From Ornithinibacillus halotolerans (GTDB taxonomy: Bacteria; Bacillota; Bacilli; Bacillales; Amphibacillaceae), in the NCBI RefSeq assembly GCF_014637405.1, contig NZ_BMEY01000013.1:36280-100279 (forward strand): a stretch of DNA of 64,000 bases, read 5' to 3'. Position numbers and translations under genes: made by a program. This document shows positions 8,968-17,592 of the stretch, in pieces (positions within the stretch are counted from its first letter, which is position 1; the number at the start of each line of letters is the position of its first letter). The notes under the pieces were generated by a model. That model made no database searches and was not told the DNA's origin. It saw only the letters and a program-made list of their open reading frames with translations.

Positions 8968-10365
8968 ATGTTAAGTAAAGCCCTACTAGAAGATGTACTC
9001 ACACAAGCATTAACAACTGGTGGCGATTTTTCTGAGGTATTTGTAGAAGATCGCTTTACAAATTTAATGAGGTTACAGAGCAGTAAACTAGAAGGAAGTT
9101 TATCAGGTCGCGACTTCGGTGTCGGAATTCGTGTTTTCAAGGGTCTCAATAGTGTATATGCATACACAAATGATGCAACAAAAGAAGGTCTATTAGAAGC
9201 AGCAAATGCTGCTGCACAAGCGATTCAAGGAGCTACTTCTGAAAATACAATTGTTCTTCCGTATGAAAAACAATTGATAAATTCCGTACATCCCATCGAA
9301 TTAATGCCTAACAGTGTAGAAAAGATGCGAAAACTTCAAGTGTTACGGAACGCTGATGATATTGTTCGAAACTATCATTCTTCTATTTCTCAAGCAATCA
9401 TTGCGTTAGTTGAAGAAGAGCAAAATGTTTTAATTGCTAATTCAGAAGGTACCTATGTAGAAGATAAACGAGTGAGAAGCCGCTTAGCTATTAATGCCAT
9501 TGCAGCAAATGAACATGATATGCAAGATGGTTTCTATGGACCTGGTCGACATCAAGGATTTGAATATATTGAAAACCTAGATTTAAATCATTATGCAAAA
9601 GAGGCAGCAAGAATGGCGGTCACGATGTTAAATGCTGAGCCTGCACCTAGCGGGAAATTTCCAGTGATAATTGACAACGAATTCGGAGGAGTTATTTTCC
9701 ATGAAGCATGTGGGCATGGGCTAGAAGCAGCTTCAGTTGCAAAAAACAATTCTGTCTTTGCCAATAAGATTGGTGAAAAAGTAGCCTCTGATCTAGTAAC
9801 TTATATTGATGACGGAACAATAACAAATGAATGGGGCTCTATTAACATTGATGATGAAGGAGAAAAAGCACGTAAAAATGTATTAATTGAAAATGGTATT
9901 TTAAAAGGTTACTTGATTGATAAATTTAATGCACGTCGGATGAATTCTGAATCAACTGGATCTGGGAGACGAGAATCTTACAAGTTTGCTCCGACTTCTC
10001 GGATGACTAATACGTATATAGCTCCTGGTACTTCTACACCTGAAGAGATTATTAGCAATACAGAACATGGTATCTATGCGAAGTATTTAGGTGGTGGACA
10101 AGTAAACCCAGTGACAGGAGATTATAATTTTGCTGTATTAGAGGCATATCTCGTTAAAAATGGAAAAATTGACAAACCATTACGTGGGGCAACACTAATT
10201 GGTAATGGAGCTAAAACAATTCAAAAGGTTGATATGGTTGGGAATAATTTAGGGCATGGTGCTGGGATGTGCGGTGCTTCTAGCGGAAGTATTCCTGTAA
10301 ATGTTGGTCAACCAATGGTTCGTATTAGTGAGATTACTGTAGGCGGAACGGGGGCGAATAATTAA
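8968..10365 (+). CDS. tldD: Metalloprotease subunit TldD
   Basis: A 465-residue TldD-family protein. The catalytic zinc motif HEACGH lies at residues 245-250, within the conserved IFHEACGHGLEA segment; the C-terminal half holds the conserved GSGRRESYKF and GGGQVNPVTGDYNF segments. With TldE it forms a cytoplasmic heterodimeric protease that degrades unfolded peptides and in some bacteria matures modified peptides. The start at 8968 follows AAGGAGGAATAAC. The next gene begins on the last base of this stop codon, showing translational coupling to tldE. No peptide precursor gene is seen nearby, so a housekeeping role is more likely. Confidence 0.93.
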   Translation: MLSKALLEDVLTQALTTGGDFSEVFVEDRFTNLMRLQSSKLEGSLSGRDFGVGIRVFKGLNSVYAYTNDATKEGLLEAANAAAQAIQGATSENTIVLPYEKQLINSVHPIELMPNSVEKMRKLQVLRNADDIVRNYHSSISQAIIALVEEEQNVLIANSEGTYVEDKRVRSRLAINAIAANEHDMQDGFYGPGRHQGFEYIENLDLNHYAKEAARMAVTMLNAEPAPSGKFPVIIDNEFGGVIFHEACGHGLEAASVAKNNSVFANKIGEKVASDLVTYIDDGTITNEWGSINIDDEGEKARKNVLIENGILKGYLIDKFNARRMNSESTGSGRRESYKFAPTSRMTNTYIAPGTSTPEEIISNTEHGIYAKYLGGGQVNPVTGDYNFAVLEAYLVKNGKIDKPLRGATLIGNGAKTIQKVDMVGNNLGHGAGMCGASSGSIPVNVGQPMVRISEITVGGTGANN

Positions 10366-11717
10366 TGGATTTACAAGTATTTCGCGAACAACTTTTTACT
10401 GAAGGTGAAAAATTAGGATTTTCAGATTTAGAGATTTATTATGAAAAGCTATCTAGTTTTGGGTGTCAAATATATGAAGGTGAGATTGACGATTATCGTT
10501 CTTCAACTGTAAATGGAGTCTCTGCACGTGGCATTATTAACGGTAAAATGGGCGAAGCATTTACCGAAAAATTGGATGATGCATCGGTATCCTTTCTATT
10601 ACATAATATGATAGAAAATGCCAATATTAGTGAAGATGAACCCGGAGAATTATTTGATGGAAAAGCAGAATACGAAGATTTAAACTTTTTTTCACCCACA
10701 CTATCAGAAGTTACAATCGAAGAAAAGATTGAATTTTTAAAACAAGTAGAAAAACATATTTATGATTATGATCCAAGGGTCGTTCAAACTGGGTATGCTG
10801 CTATCCAGGATCAATTAATTGAAAAAGCATTATTTAATAATAAAGGACTTGAGTTAAACGATAAAAATAATTTCCTTTTCTTTGTTTTCTCTGTAGTTGT
10901 TAAAGAAAATGATGAAACAAAATCAGATTATTATTTTAAAATAGTAGATGATTTCTCGTCTGTTGATCCTAGGCATATAGCTAAAGAAGCTTGTGAGAAA
11001 AGCTTGCGACTTCTAGGTGGAAAGTCATATCCAAATAAATCGTATCCGGTAATATTAGAAAGTAATACAGCATGTGAATTATTAGCCGTATTTACACCAG
11101 CGTTTTCAGCAAAATCAGTACAAGATGACCAATCAAGGTTAAAAGATAAGTTAAATACTACGATTACTGCAGATGTTCTAACTTTACAAGATAACCCACA
11201 CTTAACCAATGGGATTCGCAGTAGCACATTTGATTCGGAAGGTGTACCTACAAAACCATTAACAGTTGTTGAAAATGGAGTGTTAAAAACATACTTCCAT
11301 AATTTAAAAACAGCAAAGAAAGATGGAGTTAAATCAACTGGACATGGGCATAAATTATCTTATCGCGATCCGATTGGTGTAAGACCGTCTAATTTTTATG
11401 TAGTACCTAGTGAAGTCTCTAAAGAAGAACTGTATAGTGATCTAAAGGAAGGGATTATAATAACAAGTCTTTCCGGTCTGCACTCTGGTGCAAATTCTAT
11501 CTCTGGTGATTTCTCTTTAGCTGCAGAAGGATTTTATGTTAAGAATGGTAAAATTGCTAGTCCTACTAACAAGATGACCATTGCTGGAAATTTCTTTGAC
11601 TTATTAAAAGATGTAGAAAAAGTTGCATCAGATCTTGAATTTTCCCCAATGGATTTTTATGGTTACATCGGTTCTCCATCTCTGAAGATTAAAGAATTAG
11701 CTGTAACAATTGATTAA
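10365..11717 (+). CDS. tldE: TldE/PmbA protease partner
   Basis: A 450-residue partner subunit of TldD. It shares the fold but has no HExxxH motif, as expected for TldE/PmbA, and keeps the C-terminal SGLHSGANSISGDFSLAAEG segment of the family. The start overlaps the tldD stop (TAATG). The pair forms a two-gene operon closed by a strong terminator 4 bases behind the stop codon. Confidence 0.92.
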   Translation: MDLQVFREQLFTEGEKLGFSDLEIYYEKLSSFGCQIYEGEIDDYRSSTVNGVSARGIINGKMGEAFTEKLDDASVSFLLHNMIENANISEDEPGELFDGKAEYEDLNFFSPTLSEVTIEEKIEFLKQVEKHIYDYDPRVVQTGYAAIQDQLIEKALFNNKGLELNDKNNFLFFVFSVVVKENDETKSDYYFKIVDDFSSVDPRHIAKEACEKSLRLLGGKSYPNKSYPVILESNTACELLAVFTPAFSAKSVQDDQSRLKDKLNTTITADVLTLQDNPHLTNGIRSSTFDSEGVPTKPLTVVENGVLKTYFHNLKTAKKDGVKSTGHGHKLSYRDPIGVRPSNFYVVPSEVSKEELYSDLKEGIIITSLSGLHSGANSISGDFSLAAEGFYVKNGKIASPTNKMTIAGNFFDLLKDVEKVASDLEFSPMDFYGYIGSPSLKIKELAVTID

Positions 11718-11746
11718 AAAGGTAGCCTTCATTGGCTACCTTTTTC
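11716..11746. terminator. Bidirectional terminator
   Basis: AAAAA-GGTAGCC-TTCATT-GGCTACC-TTTTT serves tldE on the plus strand and, by symmetry, the membrane protein gene ending at 11758 on the minus strand. Confidence 0.9.
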
Positions 11747-11757
11747 TTTCCCTATCC

Positions 11758-12513
11758 TTAAATCTCTGGATCATGCCATTCTATATTATTGTCATTTAAC
11801 AAATCGTAAACTTTATTTTCACCTTTTACATTAAGCCAAGTCAGTTCACCTGTATTTAATGTCAAAAATTTATCATAAACTGTTATTTCAATACTTTGAT
11901 CGCCATTAAAATAGAGACGGTAATAATTATTTAAGTTTACTTTCGATACATCCCTCGTTTGGAGTTCAGTTTCAGAGAATGCTGCTAATATTTCCGTTAT
12001 CAACTTGGAATCATCAATGGTAGCTTCACCCTTGTAATTCATTGCCTTTAACACATCTCTAACATTTTCATCCCATGCATAATTAACAATTTCTATTTGC
12101 TGAATAGATTCTGGGGTAAATGATTTAATTTGTTGTTCTGCTTCTTTATATGGTTCCATATATTGAATCCCATAAAAAACGGAGCTAACAAAAAGAATAA
12201 ATAATCCTAAAGTAGAAACAAAACTAAGCAGATACTCCCTCTCTTCTCGATCATATTTATATTCCATAAACGTCCTGTAGCTTAAGAATAAAACTGCAAA
12301 GCCAAATAGGATATAGATATCCGCTGGGGTTAAAACAAAATAAATAACGGCAAGTATTATGACGAATCCAATAATAAATATCCGCTGTATTAGTCTATCT
12401 AAATTACTATACGCTCTCAGTGGAACAGGACCTACTTCGATTTTCAATTTTCTTTTTAATATTGTCTGAATAAAAATGGTGATAAGTGAGACACAAATAA
12501 CAAGTAATAGCAT
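11758..12513 (-). CDS. Membrane protein of unknown function (DUF4181-like N-terminus)
   Basis: 251 residues. A short N-terminal helix (2-18) is followed by a basic loop and three more hydrophobic segments (about 47-62, 64-80 and 93-115), then a soluble C-terminal domain of about 130 residues facing outward or inward, ending NIEWHDPEI. The N-terminal half with R-NLDRLIQRIF and a pair of close helices resembles DUF4181 proteins of Bacillus, but I am not sure. It has a weak ribosome binding site and stands alone. No function is proposed. Confidence 0.6.
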   Translation of the reverse strand: MLLLVICVSLITIFIQTILKRKLKIEVGPVPLRAYSNLDRLIQRIFIIGFVIILAVIYFVLTPADIYILFGFAVLFLSYRTFMEYKYDREEREYLLSFVSTLGLFILFVSSVFYGIQYMEPYKEAEQQIKSFTPESIQQIEIVNYAWDENVRDVLKAMNYKGEATIDDSKLITEILAAFSETELQTRDVSKVNLNNYYRLYFNGDQSIEITVYDKFLTLNTGELTWLNVKGENKVYDLLNDNNIEWHDPEI

Positions 12514-12603
12514 ATGACACGCCCATTCTTTTTCATAATTTTACTAATATTTTAGCACAAGGACTTACAATATGGCTATTTCTACATAAAATCTGAAGCG
12601 TAC

Positions 12604-12645
12604 AAAAAAAGAGATGCGGTTCAAATCCAATTGATCCACACCTCT
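12604..12645 (-). terminator. Rho-independent terminator of the epimerase gene
   Basis: On the minus strand AGAGGTGTGG pairs along its whole length (two G-T pairs) with CCGCATCTCT, followed by seven T. Confidence 0.85.
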
Positions 12646-12651
12646 CAACAT

Positions 12652-13515
12652 TTATTTAGATAAATAAGCGACTAAATCCGGTAACCAATCTTGAAGATTT
12701 GTAAAGTTATATCCAAGATTTTTTGCTCGATCATTACTAATCGTCCATGTTTCTTTAATTCCATATGGAGATTCTGCAAGTTTCTCCGTTGTAATGTTTA
12801 TCGTTGCATTAGTTTTCTTAGATATCAATCTCATTAGGTCTCCCATTGAAATTGTACCATTGGCACAAACATTAACTGGTCCATTAAAATTGGTATCTGC
12901 TACCCAAGCTAGAAAATCTCCCGCCTCTTTCTGGTGAACAAAACACATTTCCGCTTCAAGATTTGGAAAGTAAATCTCCTTACCTTCCTTAGCAGACAAA
13001 ACATAATGTAATAATCGTTCGGTATAATCTTGTTCTCCAAGGACGATTGGAATACGCATGGCTACTACTGGAAAAGATGTTTTTTGGAAAAAATAACTTT
13101 CAGCTTGTCTTTTTCCTTCTTGATACGAAACCTCTTGTCTATCAACCATCTTCAAATCATATGTGTAGGGATCGAATTTTTCTTCTGCCATATTTTCTCC
13201 ATAATCATAGACTGATAATGTTGAAGTGAATACATACCGTTTCATTCTTCCAGTTAAAGTATTTGCTATTATCTCGGCATCATTTGATGAGAAACATAAT
13301 TGGTCAAAAACAACATCCCATTCTCTCCCGTGAACAGCAGATTCTACCGAAGAATGATCAAATCGGTCCAATTTTAGCCGTTCAACTTTATCACCAAATG
13401 GATCTTCACTTGTTTGTCTCGTAGCAATAGTAACTTTTACACCTTGATTCAATAAATTCTCTACTAAGTTCACGCCAAAAAATCTAGTTCCACCAAATAC
13501 TAATGCTGTGTTCAT
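12652..13515 (-). CDS. NAD-dependent epimerase/dehydratase family protein
   Basis: A 287-residue extended short-chain dehydrogenase-like protein. The Rossmann motif is GGTRFFG (residues 8-14), and the catalytic region has STLSVYDYG and YQEGKRQAE (Y-x3-K). The closest pattern is the isoflavone-reductase/epimerase group often annotated as NAD-dependent epimerase or reductase in Bacillus. It is cytoplasmic and the substrate is unknown. The start at 13515 follows AAGGGGGAAG. It stands alone between terminators. Confidence 0.8.
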   Translation of the reverse strand: MNTALVFGGTRFFGVNLVENLLNQGVKVTIATRQTSEDPFGDKVERLKLDRFDHSSVESAVHGREWDVVFDQLCFSSNDAEIIANTLTGRMKRYVFTSTLSVYDYGENMAEEKFDPYTYDLKMVDRQEVSYQEGKRQAESYFFQKTSFPVVAMRIPIVLGEQDYTERLLHYVLSAKEGKEIYFPNLEAEMCFVHQKEAGDFLAWVADTNFNGPVNVCANGTISMGDLMRLISKKTNATINITTEKLAESPYGIKETWTISNDRAKNLGYNFTNLQDWLPDLVAYLSK

Positions 13516-13560
13516 ATTTCTTCCCCCTTACTATCATATTTTCATAATAGCATGATAAAA

Positions 13561-13602
13561 CAAAAAATAATAACAAGAAAACAGTTGCCTTCTTGTTATT
13601 AT
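13561..13602 (-). terminator. Rho-independent terminator of the 50-residue gene
   Basis: Minus-strand stem AATAACAAGAA / TTCTTGTTATT followed by ATTTTTTG. Confidence 0.8.
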
Positions 13603-13638
13603 TTCCTTGATATTGCAGCGCCCTTTTCGAAGAACAGA

Positions 13639-13791
13639 TTAACTTACTTCTCTAGTATGGTATAAGTGGAATTGTTGTTTCTTCATATTTCTTAATTTCT
13701 TTTCCTTTTTTAATCCATTTGAACCAGCTGCATATTTTCTCATTTCTTTTAATCTATTCTCTATAACCATTCTATTGAAATCCATATACAT
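13639..13791 (-). CDS. Small basic protein, 50 residues, unknown function
   Basis: The frame extends upstream to 13878, but the ATG at 13791 is the right start: it sits behind AAGGGAGGAAATAAC. The product begins MYMDFNRMVIENRLKEMRKY, is helical and rich in Lys, Arg and Met, and has no membrane segment. A dedicated terminator supports it as a real gene. No family recognised. Confidence 0.55.
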   Translation of the reverse strand: MYMDFNRMVIENRLKEMRKYAAGSNGLKKEKKLRNMKKQQFHLYHTREVS

Positions 13792-13875
13792 GTTATTTCC
13801 TCCCTTAGTTATCTTACTCTTATCATATACAGTTACACTTTTTTTAACCTCGGGATGGCGACTGATATTTACAAA

Positions 13876-13907
13876 CAAAAAATCCCTACTAAAAGAGTAG
13901 AGATTTT
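13876..13907 (-). terminator. Rho-independent terminator of the MarR-MFS operon
   Basis: Minus-strand stem ATCTCTACT / AGTAGGGAT with a short loop, then TTTTTTG. Confidence 0.8.
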
Positions 13908-13955
13908 CAGTCTGAAGGCTGATACAATTTTTTCTGTTAATTTGTGCTTATATTA

Positions 13956-15167
13956 CTATACATTTTCTACTGGTACTTGTTCTTTCACTTTCTGCTCTTT
14001 TCCTTGCCAGGATTGTTGTAACATAAACATACCAAGCACAATCAATAGCAATATAGCACAAGTAATGTATAATACTTGGAAATTAAACATTGCTACAATT
14101 AATCCAAGTACATAAGAACCTGTTGCTATTCCGATATCCCAGAAAATATAAAATGTTGCAGTAGCATGTCCACTTCTACCGGGACCACCAGCTTGGATAC
14201 ACATCGTTTGGAAACTAGGTAACAACGAACCACTTCCTAATCCAATTACCGCTGCGGCAACAAGAAACATCCATGGTGAACTTGTAAAGCTTAACAACAC
14301 TAGACCTGAACTAAACACTATTAAACTTGGAATAATGACGTATTTTGGCCCTTTTACATCAAATAATTGTCCTAATGATGGACGAGCAAGAATCATAACT
14401 ACAGCAAAGACAACAAAGAAATAACTAGCAACATTTTCTAATCCATTTGTATTCGCAAATACACTAATATAAGAAAGAATACTAGAATAAGCCACACCTA
14501 CAAATAAGCTAATTGCAGCAATCGGTAAAGCTTTTGTTTCAACTAAATCATGGATAGAGAATTTCCTCATTGTATTTTTTATTATTGTATGAGTTATTTG
14601 AGGGACCTTAACTTGGAAGGCACATAGAACACTCAGGAGGATTATAATACTTACAACAAATAGAAAGACCTTAAAAGAAATAAACTGAATCAATGTTAAA
14701 CCTAAAAACGGACCTACTACCATAGCTATATTGGTAGCCATAGCGAAATAACCAAGTCCTGCTCCTTTTCTTTCATTTGGCACTACATCAGCTGCGATTG
14801 CACTTACTACAGTCGTTAATACACCAAAAGAAAGACCATGTATAAATCTTAGAATCATTAAGCCAATAAAACTATCTACGAGCAAATAAAAAAACATGGT
14901 ACCCGAAAACAATCCCGTGCCCCACATTAATGTGTTTTTCTTACCTACTTTTTCTATTAAATTACCTGATATTGGACGCATAATGATTGCAGCAATTAAC
15001 ATAATCGTTACAACTAATCCGCCCTGGGCCTCCGTACCTCCCAATTCTTTCATAACATAGATAGGTAATGTTGTTAATAATGTATAAAATCCAATGAAGA
15101 CAATGAATTGAACTAAGGAAATGTTAATAAAATCTTTTGTCCATATTTTAGTACTATGATTGCTCAT
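13956..15167 (-). CDS. Major facilitator superfamily transporter (drug exporter type)
   Basis: A 403-residue MFS permease with 12 predicted helices. The loop between helices 2 and 3 has GNLIEKVGKKNTLMWG, the superfamily's G-x3-D/E-R/K-x-G-R/K-R/K signature, and helix 5 has GYFAMATNIAMVVGPFLG, like the antiporter motif C (G-x8-G-P-x2-G). It resembles YwoG/YfkF-type drug or sugar exporters. It lies 15 bases downstream of a MarR gene in the same direction, so it is presumably the target of that regulator. Substrate unknown. Confidence 0.85.
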   Translation of the reverse strand: MSNHSTKIWTKDFINISLVQFIVFIGFYTLLTTLPIYVMKELGGTEAQGGLVVTIMLIAAIIMRPISGNLIEKVGKKNTLMWGTGLFSGTMFFYLLVDSFIGLMILRFIHGLSFGVLTTVVSAIAADVVPNERKGAGLGYFAMATNIAMVVGPFLGLTLIQFISFKVFLFVVSIIILLSVLCAFQVKVPQITHTIIKNTMRKFSIHDLVETKALPIAAISLFVGVAYSSILSYISVFANTNGLENVASYFFVVFAVVMILARPSLGQLFDVKGPKYVIIPSLIVFSSGLVLLSFTSSPWMFLVAAAVIGLGSGSLLPSFQTMCIQAGGPGRSGHATATFYIFWDIGIATGSYVLGLIVAMFNFQVLYITCAILLLIVLGMFMLQQSWQGKEQKVKEQVPVENV

Positions 15168-15182
15168 GCTATACTATCTCCT

Positions 15183-15584
15183 CTAATCTAACTTATTTAG
15201 TAAATGATATAACAACTTTTTTTCTTCTTCGTTTATGTTGGAAAGTACCTCTTCATCATGCGTTGATACAATAGCTTCTATTTCTAAATAACGTTTCTTT
15301 GCCATATCTGTAAGTTCTATATACCGTTCACGACGATCAGCGCCTGTAATCCGAATAACCCAGCCATTTTCTTCCATTCTTTTCACGGTACGTGTAATAG
15401 TCGGTGCATTGACATGAAAATAATTCATAATTTCCTTCTGTGTTTTTGCCCCATGATTATTCAAATAGTAAAGTATTGACCACTGGGCATTATATAACCC
15501 ATACTCCTGTAAACTTTCATTCAATTTCTTATTAATCAACCGTACACGCTGATTTAAAAGATGAATTAAATCCTGGTTCAACAC
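15183..15584 (-). CDS. MarR-family transcriptional regulator
   Basis: About 133 residues from the GTG at 15584, seven bases behind GGGGGA. The in-frame TTG at 15599 overlaps that ribosome binding site and is rejected; the TTG at 15581 is an alternative. The winged helix lies around KTQKEIMNYFHVNAPTITR, with the wing at GADRRERYIELTD. It is the first gene of an operon with the MFS exporter and has a palindrome over its promoter, so it is predicted to autoregulate and to respond to a compound exported by the transporter. Confidence 0.87.
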   Translation of the reverse strand: MLNQDLIHLLNQRVRLINKKLNESLQEYGLYNAQWSILYYLNNHGAKTQKEIMNYFHVNAPTITRTVKRMEENGWVIRITGADRRERYIELTDMAKKRYLEIEAIVSTHDEEVLSNINEEEKKLLYHLLNKLD

Positions 15585-15603
15585 AACAAAGTCCCCCAAT
15601 TAG

Positions 15604-15615
15604 TTACCTAGGTAA
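15604..15615. promoter_or_regulatory. MarR-type operator palindrome
   Basis: TTACCTAGGTAA, a perfect 12-bp palindrome about 20 bases upstream of the marR start codon, is the likely self-binding site. The rest of 15616-15828 is AT-rich and contains no other gene. Confidence 0.6.
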
Positions 15616-15828
15616 GTATTTTGCAATAAAATATATATTACTTTATTTATATATAATTGTAAAGTGTTAGATTGATAATAACCGAAAAAAAATTAAATAA
15701 TCACCCACTATGATTAAAATAGCTTTCAACAAAAATAGTCCTTTTTCTTAACACAATGTGACAAACTTTCTCTGTTGTATCTGTTATTATGGTGAAAATA
15801 ATGAAATATATCAGTAGGGAGAGGCGAC

Positions 15829-16656
15829 ATGGAAAGAATTTTTGGACCATTTATGATGGACACAGATTTCTCAGATAAAAAACAATCGATTATTGCAGAA
15901 CTAGAACAAGCTGATATGTGCTTTTATCGTTTTATAGGTGGAAATCCTAGTGAGACCCAAGAATTAAGGAATAAATTAGAGTCCTTACGTGAAAGAAAAC
16001 CATTATTAATTGGAGTATTTCGATTTCCGTTTTCTTTTGAAGGAAAAAGAAGAGCTCTAACTGCTAAAGAACAATATTTCATAATGAAAGATTTCTGTGA
16101 TGCAGTAATCTTCTTCGACAGTGATGGATTAATGGATACAATCGCCCCAACTACTCCAATTCATGAAGCACAAGAAACTTTTGACATGATTGAAGAGCAT
16201 ACAATTAATACGTTACGTGAAATGGTTGATGATACAGGAAAAATTAATATTGACTATCAGGATATAAAAACATTTATATACCGAAATAGAGGGCCACTTT
16301 TCATACATACAATAGAGGGCCGAAATTTTGATCAACCTTTAAAATATTTTATTCAAACCCCCTATCTTCCAAATGATTTCACTGAGGCAGAACAATTAAT
16401 CATTAATATTGGCTATACTGGTGAAGTCGATATGGAGGCATTTAAACAAATTAATCTTAGGTTAAACGACCTCTTTGATAAGGCAGAGCTCTTTAAAATT
16501 GGTTCTTATTTTATCAATGAACCAGGACATAAATTTAGAATTACGTTACTTGTTAATGGACTTTCAGATCCAGTAGAAACACCTATAGTAAAGAATAAGA
16601 AAACACGAAGTAAATATAAAAATTTTATTCAAAAATGGTTAGCTGCTAACCGATAA
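15829..16656 (+). CDS. Truncated, divergent FtsZ paralogue without the N-terminal GTP-binding part
   Basis: A 275-residue protein that follows FtsZ from about FtsZ residue 90 to the end of the core. ELEQADMCF (24-32) matches the FtsZ ALKGADMVF strand; the T4 GTP loop GGGTGTG is replaced by IGGNPSET (36-43). GVFRFPFSFEGKRR (62-75) equals GVVTRPFTFEGRKR. GKINIDYQDIKTF (137-149) equals the T7 region GLINLDFADVKTI, with Asn140, Asp142 and Asp145 kept. The C-terminal domain (186-245) keeps the INIGYTGEVD and FRITLLVNGL strands. The Rossmann strands carrying loops T1-T3 are absent. It therefore cannot bind GTP like FtsZ, but could offer a T7 face to an FtsZ subunit. The start follows GGGAGAGGCGAC. 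It is a single gene. Confidence 0.85.
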   Translation: MERIFGPFMMDTDFSDKKQSIIAELEQADMCFYRFIGGNPSETQELRNKLESLRERKPLLIGVFRFPFSFEGKRRALTAKEQYFIMKDFCDAVIFFDSDGLMDTIAPTTPIHEAQETFDMIEEHTINTLREMVDDTGKINIDYQDIKTFIYRNRGPLFIHTIEGRNFDQPLKYFIQTPYLPNDFTEAEQLIINIGYTGEVDMEAFKQINLRLNDLFDKAELFKIGSYFINEPGHKFRITLLVNGLSDPVETPIVKNKKTRSKYKNFIQKWLAANR

Positions 16657-16740
16657 CAAATATACTGTGTTATCCCAACCTAATCTGTTATACATGATTC
16701 TCTAAAAGTCGTTCAGACTATTGAGTAAGGAGGGATAACC

Positions 16741-16830
16741 ATGGCTAAAGATAAGAATAAAAAACATAAAAGTAAAAAGGAACTAAATGAAATGAAAGGT
16801 AAAGTAAGGTATCCAAAGAACAGGCAATAA
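16741..16830 (+). CDS. 29-residue highly basic peptide, unknown function
   Basis: The ATG at 16741 stands behind an excellent AAGGAGGGATAACC. The product (MAKDKNKKHKSKKELNEMKG, then KVRYPKNRQ) has about 12 Lys or Arg residues. It has its own downstream terminator. The ribosome binding site is the main support. Similar tiny Lys-rich proteins occur at 21236, 21382, 27733 and 40122. No family recognised. Confidence 0.55.
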   Translation: MAKDKNKKHKSKKELNEMKGKVRYPKNRQ

Positions 16831-16872
16831 CTCCTTGGACTAGCTCCTTAATTCATCTACAATCAAGAAGCT

Positions 16873-16927
16873 AAGTAACAGTTTTCTACAAAGTTAAACA
16901 CTTTAATAGAGACTGTTACTTTTTTTA
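16873..16927 (+). terminator. Terminator behind the 29-residue gene
   Basis: Arms AAGTAACAGT and ACTGTTACTT enclose a 29-nt loop with an inner AAAGT/ACTTT pairing, followed by seven T. Confidence 0.7.
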
Positions 16928-16971
16928 TGATATAATTTCCTAGAAGTAAAGCTCAATAAAGGAGATATGTC

Positions 16972-17592
16972 ATGGTCCAACAAGTAAGTGATTTTTTTGA
17001 AGATTTTGGTTTTATTGGGATGTTTATTCACTCTTTTATCGACGCCATTATATTCCCAATACCTGCTTTTTTCACCCAAGTTTCACTCAGTCTTATAAAC
17101 CCTCAATCAGCCATATTGTTAGCTACTGTTGGCTATATAGCATGTCTTCTAGGCACACCAATCGGATATTTAATTGGTCATAAACTTGGAGAACCTATAC
17201 TGCATAAGTTCTTGAAAAAAAAATGGATTGACAAAGCTACTGACTCCATCCATCGAAATGGAGAAGCAGCCATCTTAATTGGAGCTTTCACACCTATACC
17301 ATTTAAAGTATTTACCATTCTATCAGGATGTTTTCATTTTTCTATATGGAAATTAATCGGCTATGCCGCAATAGGTAGAGCATTTAAATTTTATATCGTA
17401 GGTATTTCTTTTTATTTATTTGGACAAGCATCTGAGGAATTTATTACTAATTATCTCACCTATATAATGGGTGGAATCGCTATAATCTTGCTGGGCCTCT
17501 TTTATATAAAAAGGAAATTCGGAAAAGGAAAGAAGCAATCTGTAGAGAAACAAAAAAAGGGTAATCGGAAAATAGTGTGGAAAGAGGGTTAA
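16972..17592 (+). CDS. VTT/DedA-family membrane protein, 3' end replaced by an IS
   Basis: A 206-residue membrane protein of the DedA/VTT (SNARE-associated) superfamily. Re-entrant hairpins and four to five helices are visible; GAFTPIPFKVFTILSG (about 103-118) is the family's key Arg/Pro-containing motif region, with Lys in place of Arg. Relatives scramble or flip undecaprenyl phosphate and phospholipids. The start follows AAAGGAGATATGTC. The last ten residues and the stop come from the left end of an ISL3 element inserted at 17559. Without it the frame reads on across the target site to a TAA at 20947-20949, giving a 199-residue protein. The change touches only the polar tail, so the protein is probably functional. 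Confidence 0.85.
   Translation: MVQQVSDFFEDFGFIGMFIHSFIDAIIFPIPAFFTQVSLSLINPQSAILLATVGYIACLLGTPIGYLIGHKLGEPILHKFLKKKWIDKATDSIHRNGEAAILIGAFTPIPFKVFTILSGCFHFSIWKLIGYAAIGRAFKFYIVGISFYLFGQASEEFITNYLTYIMGGIAIILLGLFYIKRKFGKGKKQSVEKQKKGNRKIVWKEG
17551..17558. repeat. Target-site duplication, left copy
   Basis: CAAAAAAA directly before the GGG of the left inverted repeat; identical to 20929-20936. Eight bases is the duplication size of the ISL3 family. Confidence 0.85.
17559..17583 (+). repeat. Left terminal inverted repeat of the ISL3 element
   Basis: 25 bases starting GGGTAATCGGAAAATAG and ending TGTGGAAA; differs from the right repeat at positions 6, 12, 13 and 16. Confidence 0.85.

Noticed and set aside
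13855..14115. An 86-residue plus-strand frame
   Set aside because: Runs through the terminator of the MFS gene and then antisense to its coding sequence.
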